DNA of 64,000 nt, taken from Nocardioides antri (GTDB lineage: Bacteria; Actinomycetota; Actinomycetes; Propionibacteriales; Nocardioidaceae). Both the position numbers and the translations under genes were made by a program. Shown piece by piece: positions 33,621 through 41,474 of this stretch. The stretch lies in NCBI RefSeq assembly GCF_008373765.1, contig NZ_VUJW01000001.1:189-64188 (forward strand). Reading direction: 5' to 3'. Under the pieces are notes generated by a model. The model made no database searches. It was not told the origin of the DNA and saw only the letters and a list, made by a program, of their open reading frames with translations. How positions within the stretch are numbered: position 1 is the first letter of the stretch; every line of letters starts with the position of its first letter.

Positions 33621-35984
33621 CTACTGGGAGACGTACACCCGTTGGCGGCGCTGGGCTTCCTCCGCGGGGCTGCTCGGCGGGGTCGGGCCGTCGAGGTCGA
33701 TCCGCACCGTGTGCACGGTACCCGTGAACGCGTTGTCGACGGCCGGATAGTCCTCGCTCACCGGGGTGCCGAGGTCGACGCCCACGTCGAGGGTCTCGTC
33801 GAAGGAGAAGTAGTACGGGATCGTCTGCTCCACCCGACCGTCCGCCACCTTGGTGCCGTCGACGACCAGGGCGACGTCTCCGCCGAGCCCGTGGCCGCCA
33901 CCGTCGTAGTGGAACTCCATCCGGACCTCGTGGCGCCCCGGGCTGAGCTCATCGTCGGAGCCGACGATGAAGTGGACCAGGTCGAAGTAGTTGTAGGCGT
34001 ACCGGACCCGGCCCTCGGCGCAGTACAGGGACCACCCGCCGAACCGCCCGCCCTGCGCCACGATGACGCCGCCCGCGCCGGTCGGGGGGATCTCGACATC
34101 GGCGGTGATGCTGTGCGACCTGTTCTTGACGTTCGGCGTGGTCTCCTCCGTGAAGCGCCGCATGCCGCCGCGGTAGGTGACGGACTGCCGGTCGCCGAGC
34201 AGGTCGATCCGGCCGGCCAGGGTGGGGTTCTCGCGCTCGGTCACCCGCGGGTCGAGAGGGAAGACGTTGTACTTCGCCGCCTCGATGAGGAACAGGTCCT
34301 GCAGCTCGCGCAGTCGCTCCGGGTGGTCGCCGGCCAGGTCGTGGGCCTGCGAGAAGTCGGTGTCGACGTGGTAGAGCTCCCACACGTCGTCGCTGAACGA
34401 CCGGCCGCCCTCGGGGATCATCTCCCAGGGGATGCCGTGGCGGGTCACCGCCATCCAGCCCTCGTGGTAGATGCCGCGGTTGCCGCACATCTCGAAGTAC
34501 TGCGTACGACGCCGGTCGGCCGCGTCGGCGTCCGCGAACGTGTAGCGCATGCTCGTGCCCTCGACCGGCTGCTGGTCGACACCGGCCACCGTGGTCGGCT
34601 GCGGGATGCCGGCGCAGTCGAGCACCGTGGGCAGGATGTCGATGACGTGGTGGAACTGGTGCCGGACGGCTCCTCCGTCGGGGACGCCGGCGGGCCAGTG
34701 CACGATCAGTCCGTCCCGGGTCCCTCCGAAGTGGGAGGCGACCTGCTTGGTCCACTGGAACGGCGTGTTCAGCGCCAGCGCCCACCCGACCGGGGCGATC
34801 GGATAGGTCTCGGGACCGCCGATGCGATCGAGGTCGGCGAGCATCGCCTCCGGGTCGTCGACGATCCCGTGGCCGAGGCGGTGCTCGACGGTGGTGCCCT
34901 CGATGCCGCCCTCGCCGGACGCGCCGTTGTCGCCGAGCAGGTAGATGAACAGCGTGTTGTCGAGCTCGCCCAGCTCCTCGAGAGCAGCGACGAACCGCCC
35001 CACCTGGTGGTCGGCGTGCTCGGTGAAGCCGGCGAAGGTCTCCATGAACCGGCTCGCCAGCCGACGCTGGGTCTCCGACAGCTCGTCCCAGTGCGGGACG
35101 TTGTCGGCCCAGCGCGCGAGCTCGGTGTCGGCAGGCACCACGCCGATCTGCTTCTGCTGAGCCAGGGTGCGCGCGCGCTGCTCGTCCCAGCCGTGGTCGA
35201 AGCGGCCGCGGTACTTCTCCTGCCACTCGGGGGCGACGTGGAGCGGCGCATGGGAGGCGCCGAAGGCCAGATAGGTGAAGAACGGGCGGTCCGGGGTGAG
35301 GGTGCGCTGGGTCCGCACCCAGTCGATCGCCCGGTCGGCCAGGTCCTCGGACAGGTGGTAGCCGTCCTCGGGGCGCCGGGTCGGCTCCACCGGCGTGGTG
35401 CCGTCGTACAGCAGCGGGTGCCAGTGGTTCATCTCCGCACCCATGAAGCCGTAGAAGGTGTCGAAACCCTCGCCGGTCGGCCAGCGGTCGAAGGGGCCGA
35501 CCGCGCTGATCTCCCGGGGAGGGGTCTGGTGCCACTTCCCGAAGGCGGCGGTGCTGTAGCCGTTGCCCTGCAGGATCTGGGCCAGCGTCGCGGCCGAGCG
35601 GGGGCGGAAGCCGTTGTAGCCCGGCGCCGACGTCGCCATCTCCGTGGTCCCGCCCATCCCGACCGAGTGGTGGTTCCGACCCGTCATCAGCGCCTGACGT
35701 GTCGGCGAGCAGAGCGCGGTGACGTGGAAGCGCGAGTAGCGCAGCCCGCCCCGGGCGAGCGCGTCGGCAGCGGGCATGGCGCACGGTCCGCCGAACGCGC
35801 TCGAGGTCCCGAAGCCCAGGTCGTCCATGACGACGATCACCACGTTCGGCGCGCCGTCAGGTGGTGCGGTGGGGCGGACGGGATCGAAAGCGGCGGTCTG
35901 GCTCTCGACGCCGAGCGCCGTGGTGACGACCTGTGCCCGGTCGGGCTCGGGAAGGACGTGGCGCCCGGCGTGGAAACGGGTCAT
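33621..35984 (-). CDS. Arylsulfatase (mycobacterial AtsA/AtsD type)
   Basis: A 787-residue type I sulfatase. The active-site signature is Cys92 in LCSPTRQALMTGR (CxPxR), to be converted to formylglycine by the adjacent FGE; calcium ligands begin at VVMDDLGFGTSS. Additional conserved features are FGKWHQTP and LGDNGASGEGG. The length equals mycobacterial AtsA/AtsD proteins. The C-terminal 150 residues form an extra beta domain. No signal peptide is seen, so it may be cytoplasmic. ATG 35984 follows GAGGAG. It does not look like choline sulfatase BetC, which is shorter; the physiological ester is unknown. Confidence 0.93.
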   Translation of the reverse strand: MTRFHAGRHVLPEPDRAQVVTTALGVESQTAAFDPVRPTAPPDGAPNVVIVVMDDLGFGTSSAFGGPCAMPAADALARGGLRYSRFHVTALCSPTRQALMTGRNHHSVGMGGTTEMATSAPGYNGFRPRSAATLAQILQGNGYSTAAFGKWHQTPPREISAVGPFDRWPTGEGFDTFYGFMGAEMNHWHPLLYDGTTPVEPTRRPEDGYHLSEDLADRAIDWVRTQRTLTPDRPFFTYLAFGASHAPLHVAPEWQEKYRGRFDHGWDEQRARTLAQQKQIGVVPADTELARWADNVPHWDELSETQRRLASRFMETFAGFTEHADHQVGRFVAALEELGELDNTLFIYLLGDNGASGEGGIEGTTVEHRLGHGIVDDPEAMLADLDRIGGPETYPIAPVGWALALNTPFQWTKQVASHFGGTRDGLIVHWPAGVPDGGAVRHQFHHVIDILPTVLDCAGIPQPTTVAGVDQQPVEGTSMRYTFADADAADRRRTQYFEMCGNRGIYHEGWMAVTRHGIPWEMIPEGGRSFSDDVWELYHVDTDFSQAHDLAGDHPERLRELQDLFLIEAAKYNVFPLDPRVTERENPTLAGRIDLLGDRQSVTYRGGMRRFTEETTPNVKNRSHSITADVEIPPTGAGGVIVAQGGRFGGWSLYCAEGRVRYAYNYFDLVHFIVGSDDELSPGRHEVRMEFHYDGGGHGLGGDVALVVDGTKVADGRVEQTIPYYFSFDETLDVGVDLGTPVSEDYPAVDNAFTGTVHTVRIDLDGPTPPSSPAEEAQRRQRVYVSQ

Positions 35985-36126
35985 GGATGGGGACTCCTCG
36001 GGAAGAGCTCGACTGAACGGGGCGGGGCCGCGGACGCGGAGCGCGGCGTCTTCGACGGTGGCAGGGGCCCAACTCCCCGAGCAAGGGCTCGGACGATCGG
36101 ACCAAGACCGGTTTCCGATGCGAGCC

Positions 36127-36141
36127 ATTCACCATGTCTAT
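36127..36141. promoter_or_regulatory. LysR-type box upstream of LysR gene
   Basis: ATTCACCATGTCTAT matches 11 of 15 bases of the perfect palindrome at 37079-37093 and keeps the T-N11-A spacing of LysR boxes. It lies 45 bp before the LysR start and 143 bp before the divergent sulfatase gene, fitting autoregulation and control of the sulfatase operon. Confidence 0.5.
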
Positions 36142-36185
36142 GCGAGGTCTGCCCGTCGAAGGCTGTCGAGGGCTAGAGTCACGCC

Positions 36186-37082
36186 ATGGAGAGGCGGCAC
36201 CTCGAGTACTTCCTGGCGGTCGCCGAGTCGGGGAGCTTCACCCGCGCCGCTGCGATGCTGATGATCGCGCAGCCGTCCTTGTCGCACTCGATCGGAGCGC
36301 TCGAGCGCGAGCTCGGCACCGAGCTCTTCGAGCGGCTGGGGCGAGGCGTCAAGCTGACGCCGGCAGGCGAGGCCCTGATCGAGCCGGCCCGGCGGGTCCT
36401 GCGGTCGTTCATCCTCGCGAAGGGGTCCGTCCGGAGCGTCGCCGACGCCGGCTTCGGTCGGCTGTCGATCATCTCGGGAACGCTGTGGGCGATCGAGCCG
36501 CTCGTCGGGATGATCGGTGAGTTCCGCCGGGTCCACCCCGCGGTCCAGTTCACGGTCGCCGACCCCCTGTCGCGCTCCGAGGTGCTGGACGCGGTCCGGT
36601 CGGGCGAGGCGGACTTCGGGCTGCTCGACGGCACTCCTCCGGGAGGAGCCCTCGCCAGTCGTTGGCTCGTCGACCACGAGCTGGTCGCCGTGCTCCCCAG
36701 CCAGCCGTCGTTGTCCGCGCTGTCGATGACCGTGGGGGACCTGGCTCGCCTCGGCCTGATCAGCACACCCAAGGGCACACCGCTGCGCGCGTTGCTCGAC
36801 GAGCAGCTCGAGCTGGCGGGACTGCCGGACGAGGTCGCCGTCGAGACAGCCCACCTGGCATCGGTGATCCCGCTCGTGCTCGCGGGGGCAGGCGCCGCCC
36901 TGCTTCCCGAAGGTCTCGCCTCGGACGCCGCGGCCAAGGGGGCCCGGGTGGTGAGGCTGACGCAGGCCACCCGCGCGTCCGTGCACCTGCTGTGGCGGGC
37001 CGGCCGGCTCAACAGCCTGGGCGAGCACTTCCTCGCCGTGGGGAGCGATCTCTACGGACAGGCCGGCCCCGGCAACTCATAG
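36186..37082 (+). CDS. LysR-family transcriptional regulator
   Basis: A 298-residue LysR regulator. The winged helix-turn-helix (1-62) reads MERRHLEYFLAVAESGSFTR, AAAMLMIAQPSLSHSIGALE, and ERLGRGVKLTPAGEAL. The effector domain (about 90-295) has a typical two-lobe pattern ending LLWRAGRLNSLGEHFLAV. It is divergent from the arylsulfatase-FGE-DUF202 operon and directly upstream of a glycine betaine ABC transporter; palindromic LysR boxes lie on both sides, so it may control both. The inducer cannot be read from sequence. Confidence 0.92.
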   Translation: MERRHLEYFLAVAESGSFTRAAAMLMIAQPSLSHSIGALERELGTELFERLGRGVKLTPAGEALIEPARRVLRSFILAKGSVRSVADAGFGRLSIISGTLWAIEPLVGMIGEFRRVHPAVQFTVADPLSRSEVLDAVRSGEADFGLLDGTPPGGALASRWLVDHELVAVLPSQPSLSALSMTVGDLARLGLISTPKGTPLRALLDEQLELAGLPDEVAVETAHLASVIPLVLAGAGAALLPEGLASDAAAKGARVVRLTQATRASVHLLWRAGRLNSLGEHFLAVGSDLYGQAGPGNS

Positions 37083-37093
37083 ACAGTGTCTAT
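37079..37093. promoter_or_regulatory. Perfect LysR-type palindrome before betaine ABC operon
   Basis: ATAGACA-G-TGTCTAT, a perfect 7-bp inverted repeat with T-N11-A, overlapping the LysR stop codon and 137 bp upstream of the substrate-binding protein start. Probable activator site for the ABC transporter operon. Confidence 0.6.
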
Positions 37094-37229
37094 GTGGCAG
37101 TTAGGCGGCTGGTCTAAGTCTCTGGACCCTCCACCCTCCAATTCCGAGTGTGAGTGGTGTCACGATGACGGCGTCCGCATCCGCCTTCTTCGGATCTTCC
37201 GGGCCGCCAAGACTTCCAGGAGCTACATC

Positions 37230-38201
37230 ATGAGATCGATCCGTTCGTCATCGACCCTCGTCCTCGCGGCGGTGTGCGTCGCCGCCCTTGCCACGGGCTG
37301 CGCGTCCGACGCGCAGAAGGGCGACGACTTCGCCGCGAAGGACGACGGAGGCGGTCCCGGCTCCGTCACGTTGATCGAGCAGCCGTGGGTCGACCTGCAG
37401 GTCGAGAACGAGATCGCCCGGCAGCTGCTCGACGAGCTCGGCTACACCGCGTCGATCGAGTCGGTGTCCGTGGAGCTCGGCGCGCAGGCGCTGGTCACGG
37501 GTGACGCCGACGCCTACCTCGGGAACTGGTGGCCCTCCCAGGAGCCCACCTACGGCAGCCTCATCGACAGCGGCCAGATCGAGGTCGTCAACGAGGAGCT
37601 GCTCACCGGTACGCAGTACGGGCCGGCCGTGCCGGGAGCCGTCGCCGAGGACCTCGGCATCTCCTCGCTCGCGGATCTCGACGAGCACGCGGAGGAGTTC
37701 GACCGCAAGATCTACGGGATCGAGCCCGGCTCACCCGGCAACGAGACGATCCAGGCCGCGATCGACGACGACGCCTACGGGCTCGGCGACTGGACCTTGG
37801 TCGAGAGCGGCACGCCGGCGATGCTGACCCAGGTCGACAAGGCCGTCAAGGACGGTGACGCGATCGCCTTCCTCGGCTGGAGCCCGCACTGGATGACGGT
37901 CGAGTTCGAGACCGTGTTCCTCGAGGACCCCGAGGGCGTGTGGGGCGGGGGAGGGCAGATCCGCACCGTGATGCGCTCCGGGTTCGCCGACGAGGCCCCC
38001 GACATCGCCACGTTCCTCGCGAACCTCGCCTTCACCACCGAGGAGACGGGCCAGTTCTACTACGACCACGACAAGGCAGGCATGAAGATCAGCGACATCG
38101 CCAGCGCGTGGATCGAGGCGAACCCGGACAAGGTGAAGACCTTCCTCGAGGGCGTGAAGTCCGCCGACGGCGAGGACGCCGAGGCGGTGGTCTTCGGATG
38201 A
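37230..38201 (+). CDS. Glycine betaine/proline-type ABC substrate-binding lipoprotein
   Basis: A 323-residue OpuAC-type binding protein. Lipobox LATGC (Cys24) anchors it outside the membrane. The OpuAC domain begins VTLIEQPWVDLQVENEIARQ and carries several Trp suited to a quaternary-ammonium box: AYLGNWWPSQEPTYG, IAFLGWSPHWMTVEF and GVWGGGG. ATG 37230 follows AGGAG at eight bases. It overlaps the ATPase gene by four bases. Glycine betaine, choline or dimethylglycine are possible substrates; the catabolic surroundings favour betaine. Confidence 0.9.
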   Translation: MRSIRSSSTLVLAAVCVAALATGCASDAQKGDDFAAKDDGGGPGSVTLIEQPWVDLQVENEIARQLLDELGYTASIESVSVELGAQALVTGDADAYLGNWWPSQEPTYGSLIDSGQIEVVNEELLTGTQYGPAVPGAVAEDLGISSLADLDEHAEEFDRKIYGIEPGSPGNETIQAAIDDDAYGLGDWTLVESGTPAMLTQVDKAVKDGDAIAFLGWSPHWMTVEFETVFLEDPEGVWGGGGQIRTVMRSGFADEAPDIATFLANLAFTTEETGQFYYDHDKAGMKISDIASAWIEANPDKVKTFLEGVKSADGEDAEAVVFG

Positions 38202-39430
38202 CCGCCGGCAACGTCGCTCATGCCGACGACGGCGAACGCTTCGCCATCGTCGGGCGCCACCTGACGAAGGCGTACGGCATCAGCGAGCGCAAGGCGGCCA
38301 AGGCGCTCGCGGCGACTGACCCCGCCGCGGCCGTCGCGGCTGAAGGCGGGTTCCTGGGAGCCCACGACGTCAGCTTCAAGGTCCGCGAGGGCGAGATGTT
38401 CGTCGTGATGGGCCTATCGGGGTCCGGGAAGTCGACGCTGCTGCGGATGATCAACCGGCTCAACGAGCCCACCTCGGGTGAGCTCCTCATCGACGGCGAG
38501 GACATCGTGACCGCGCCGAAGGCGCGACTTCGCGAGCTGCGCAACAAGAAGATCGGCATGGTGTTCCAGCACTTCTCGCTCTTCCCCCATCGGACCGTGC
38601 GGGACAACGCCGCCTACGGGCTGAAGGTCCGCGGGACGCCCAGGACCGAACGCCTCGAGCGCGCCGACGCGGCCCTCGCCCGCGTCGGCCTGGGCGGGAA
38701 GGGTGACAAGTTCCCCCACGAGCTCTCGGGCGGGATGCGCCAGCGCGTCGGTCTCGCCCGGGCCCTGGCCGTCGACCCGCCGATCCTGCTGATGGACGAG
38801 CCCTTCTCGGCGCTCGACCCGCTGATCCGGCGTGACATGCAGGACCTGTTGGCCGGGCTGCAGGCGGAGGACCGGCGTACGACGGTGTTCGTGACCCACG
38901 ACCTCAACGAGGCCATGCGGATCGGTGACCAGATCATGGTGATGCGCGACGGAAGGGTCGTCCAGGTCGGGCCGGGCATCGACATCGTCGCCAGGCCGGC
39001 GGACACCTACGTGAGCGAGTTCGTGTCCGACGTCGATCGGGCCCGGGTGCTCACCGCACGGGACCTGCTGCGGCCGGCGCTGCTGAGCCTCGACGTCGAA
39101 GAGCTCCCCGAGGTCGCGCTGCGCAAGCTTGCCGACAACGAGGCCAACGGCGCCTTCGTGATCGACGGCGACGGACGACTGGTCGGTGTCGTGTCCGACA
39201 CGGACCTGCACAGTGCGGTCAACGCGAGGCGACGGGACCTGTCAGCCGTGGTGACCAGTGACTACCACCCCGTCGAGCCCGACGCGGTCGTCGGCGACTT
39301 CATGCACCATGCCGGCCGCCACCTCGTGCCGATCACCGTCGTCGACCCGGACGGTCGCCTGGCGGGCGTCGTGCCCCGCGCCGCCATCCTGTCCGCCCTT
39401 TCCAGCGCCCGGGAGGCCGCTCATGCCTGA
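38198..39430 (+). CDS. Glycine betaine ABC transporter ATP-binding protein with CBS domains
   Basis: A 410-residue OpuAA/ProV-type ATPase. Walker [11 protein letters not shown]-loop VFQHFSLFPHRTV, signature [15 protein letters not shown], Walker [14 protein letters not shown], and the switch His in VTHDLNEAM are all present. A tandem CBS pair occupies about 290-405 (NGAFVIDGDGRLVGVVSDTD; LVPITVVDPDGRLAGVV); in OpuA such domains sense ionic strength and gate transport. ATG 38198 overlaps the binding-protein stop (ATGA). Confidence 0.93.
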   Translation: MTAGNVAHADDGERFAIVGRHLTKAYGISERKAAKALAATDPAAAVAAEGGFLGAHDVSFKVREGEMFVVMGLSGSGKSTLLRMINRLNEPTSGELLIDGEDIVTAPKARLRELRNKKIGMVFQHFSLFPHRTVRDNAAYGLKVRGTPRTERLERADAALARVGLGGKGDKFPHELSGGMRQRVGLARALAVDPPILLMDEPFSALDPLIRRDMQDLLAGLQAEDRRTTVFVTHDLNEAMRIGDQIMVMRDGRVVQVGPGIDIVARPADTYVSEFVSDVDRARVLTARDLLRPALLSLDVEELPEVALRKLADNEANGAFVIDGDGRLVGVVSDTDLHSAVNARRRDLSAVVTSDYHPVEPDAVVGDFMHHAGRHLVPITVVDPDGRLAGVVPRAAILSALSSAREAAHA

Positions 39431-40334
39431 CTTCAAGATCGGTGAGCGAGGCGAAGAGCTCATCACCTACCTGCGCGAGCACTTCGGTGGCTTCTTCGAC
39501 CTCGTCCAGCGGGTCATGACCGACCTGCTGCGGTTGACCTACGAGGTCCTCGCCGCCCTGCAGCCGCTCGCCATGATCGCGATCCTGGTGGCCGTCGCCC
39601 TGCTCGCGACCCGCCGGGTCGGCGTCACCGCGGTGCTGGCGGTCGGGCTGCTGCTGATCGAGTCCATGGACCTGTGGTTCGACACCATGGAGAGCATGGC
39701 GACCGTGCTGGTCGCGACGGCGGTCGCCCTGGCCGTGGGGATCCCGATCGGCATCTGGGCGGCATTCAACTCCGTCGTGCGCGCCGTCGTGACGCCGCTG
39801 CTCGACTTCATGCAGACGATTCCCGTCTTCGTCTACCTGCTGCCCACGGTGCTGTTCTTCGGCATCGGCCCGGTCCCCGGGGTGATCGCGACGATCGTCT
39901 TCGCGGCACCGCCGGCCGTGCGCCTGACCCAGCTCGGGATCCGGCAGGTCGACGCCGAGACGGTGGAGGCGTCCATCGCCTTCGGCGCGTCTCGGTGGGA
40001 GGTCCTGCGCGAGGTGCAGCTGCCGCTCGCGAAGGCGACGATCATGGCGGGCGTCAACCAGGTCATCATGCTGGCTCTGTCGATGGTGGTCGTGGCGGGA
40101 CTGGTCGGCGGCGGCGGCCTCGGCAGCATCGTCGTCAACGCCGTCCAAAGCCTCCAGATCGGCGCGTCCATCGAGGGCGGTCTCGCGGTCGTCATCCTCG
40201 CGATGTACCTCGACCGGGTCTCGGCGGCGCTGGGCGGCCAGGGGCGCGGCAACCCCGCGTGGTGGCCGCGGCGTCGGGCCGCTGCCGCGGTCGAGATCGC
40301 CCAGGCCGAGACGAGGGAACCCGTTGCGGCCTGA
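39423..40334 (+). CDS. Glycine betaine ABC transporter permease
   Basis: A 303-residue OpuAB/ProW-type permease with an N-terminal amphipathic region (LREHFGGFFDLVQRVM), then about seven membrane helices. The coupling segment EASIAFGASRWEVLREVQLP is the EAA loop that contacts the ATPase. DFMQTIPVFVYLLP is typical of the ProW family. ATG 39423 overlaps the ATPase stop by eight bases. Its operon ends at a strong hairpin at 40376-40411 shared with the convergent choline operon. Confidence 0.93.
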   Translation: MPDFKIGERGEELITYLREHFGGFFDLVQRVMTDLLRLTYEVLAALQPLAMIAILVAVALLATRRVGVTAVLAVGLLLIESMDLWFDTMESMATVLVATAVALAVGIPIGIWAAFNSVVRAVVTPLLDFMQTIPVFVYLLPTVLFFGIGPVPGVIATIVFAAPPAVRLTQLGIRQVDAETVEASIAFGASRWEVLREVQLPLAKATIMAGVNQVIMLALSMVVVAGLVGGGGLGSIVVNAVQSLQIGASIEGGLAVVILAMYLDRVSAALGGQGRGNPAWWPRRRAAAAVEIAQAETREPVAA

Positions 40335-40375
40335 GCCGACCGGTCCGGCACCGGGCCGGTGCGGACGAAAAGCCT

Positions 40376-40411
40376 CGCGCCCGGCCGGGAGTCGATGCCC
40401 GGCCGGGCGCG
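40376..40411. terminator. Bidirectional terminator between convergent ABC operons
   Basis: CGCGCCCGGCCGGG and CCCGGCCGGGCGCG form a perfect 14-bp stem around an 8-base loop, 41 bp after the permease stop on the plus strand and 34 bp after the binding-protein stop on the minus strand. A second small stem (GCACC/GGTGC) is at 40348-40362. Confidence 0.85.
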
Positions 40412-40445
40412 TGCTGGTCCTTCGTCGGACGGACGTCCGCTCAGG

Positions 40446-41435
40446 TCACTGGGGAAGCCAGGCCTCGACCTTGTCGGGGTTCTCCTCGACCCACAGGGCG
40501 GCCGCGTCCTCAGGGGACATGCCGTCCTCGGAGATGTACTTGGCGACCTGGTTCTGGTCCTCGTTGGTCCACTCGAAGTTCTGGACCAGCTCGACGCCGG
40601 GACCGCCCTCCTCGACCCAGGAGGTCGAGAGGATCTTCTTCAGCACGGTCTCGGGATAGTCGCAGTCCACCTCGGCCGGGTCGTCCTGGCAGCCCTCCTC
40701 GAAGGGCGGCAGCGCCACCTTGGCCAGCGGGAGCTCGGCGAACAGCCACTGCGGCTCGTAGAAGTAGCCGATCAGGAACTCCTTGTTCTTCTCCGCCTGC
40801 TGGAAGGCGGTGATGCTCGCCGCCTCGCTGCCGGAGAAGACGACCTCGAAGTCGAGGCCCAGGTTGCTGATGATCGCCTCGTCGAACTGGACGTACGACG
40901 GGTCCGCGCCCAGGAACTGGCCCTTGTCACCCGTCTCGGACGTGGCGAACTCCTCGGCGAAGTCGTTGAGGTTCTCCCAGTCGAGGACCTCCGGGTGCTC
41001 CTCGGCCAGCCACGGCGGGACGTACCAGCCGATGACGCCGACGTTGCCGTTGGGACCGCCGTCCATCGCGCTGCCGTCGCCCTGCTCGGCGAAGAACTTC
41101 TTCTCCAGGTCCGGGTGGCCCCAGTCCTCGATCACGACGTCGACGTCGCCGGTGCCGAAGCCCTGCCAGGCGACGTCCTCCTTCAGGTCCTTGTAGGTGA
41201 CCTTGCAGCCGAGGGTCTCCTCGGCGACGTGCCCGACGACGTAGGCGCTCGCCTCGTAGCCGACCCACGGGTTGATCGCCATGTTGATGTCGCCGCAGTC
41301 GCCGAACTCGGCGGCCCGCTCCTCGTTGGCCTCGGTCTCCTCGGCGATGCTGCCGCCGCCGCACGCGGTGAGCGTGAGCGTCATGCCCGCCGCGACCGAC
41401 GTCAGGGCGGTCAGCCGCCTTCTTGGACTACGCAC
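40446..41435 (-). CDS. Choline/betaine-type ABC substrate-binding lipoprotein
   Basis: A 329-residue OpuAC-family lipoprotein (lipobox LTAC, Cys25). The domain begins INMAINPWVGYEASAYVVGH and has aromatic residues for a quaternary amine: VVIEDWGHPDLEKK, IGWYVPPWLAEEHPEV and IGYFYEPQWLFAELP. Two further Cys (in EGCQDDPAEVDCDY) could form a disulfide. GTG 41435 follows AAGGAG at eight bases. It is the last gene of the betB-betA-ABC operon, which makes choline the likeliest substrate. Confidence 0.9.
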   Translation of the reverse strand: MRSPRRRLTALTSVAAGMTLTLTACGGGSIAEETEANEERAAEFGDCGDINMAINPWVGYEASAYVVGHVAEETLGCKVTYKDLKEDVAWQGFGTGDVDVVIEDWGHPDLEKKFFAEQGDGSAMDGGPNGNVGVIGWYVPPWLAEEHPEVLDWENLNDFAEEFATSETGDKGQFLGADPSYVQFDEAIISNLGLDFEVVFSGSEAASITAFQQAEKNKEFLIGYFYEPQWLFAELPLAKVALPPFEEGCQDDPAEVDCDYPETVLKKILSTSWVEEGGPGVELVQNFEWTNEDQNQVAKYISEDGMSPEDAAALWVEENPDKVEAWLPQ

Positions 41436-41474
41436 TTTCGATCTCCTTGGTTGTTTGGTGTTGCGTGTGCACTG

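Noticed and set aside
33621-35984. Sulfatase as choline-O-sulfatase BetC
   Set aside because: Attractive from context, but the 787-residue length and the C-terminal beta domain match AtsA/AtsD-type arylsulfatases, not BetC.
33372-36176. 934-codon plus-strand frame
   Set aside because: Antisense shadow of the arylsulfatase and FGE genes.
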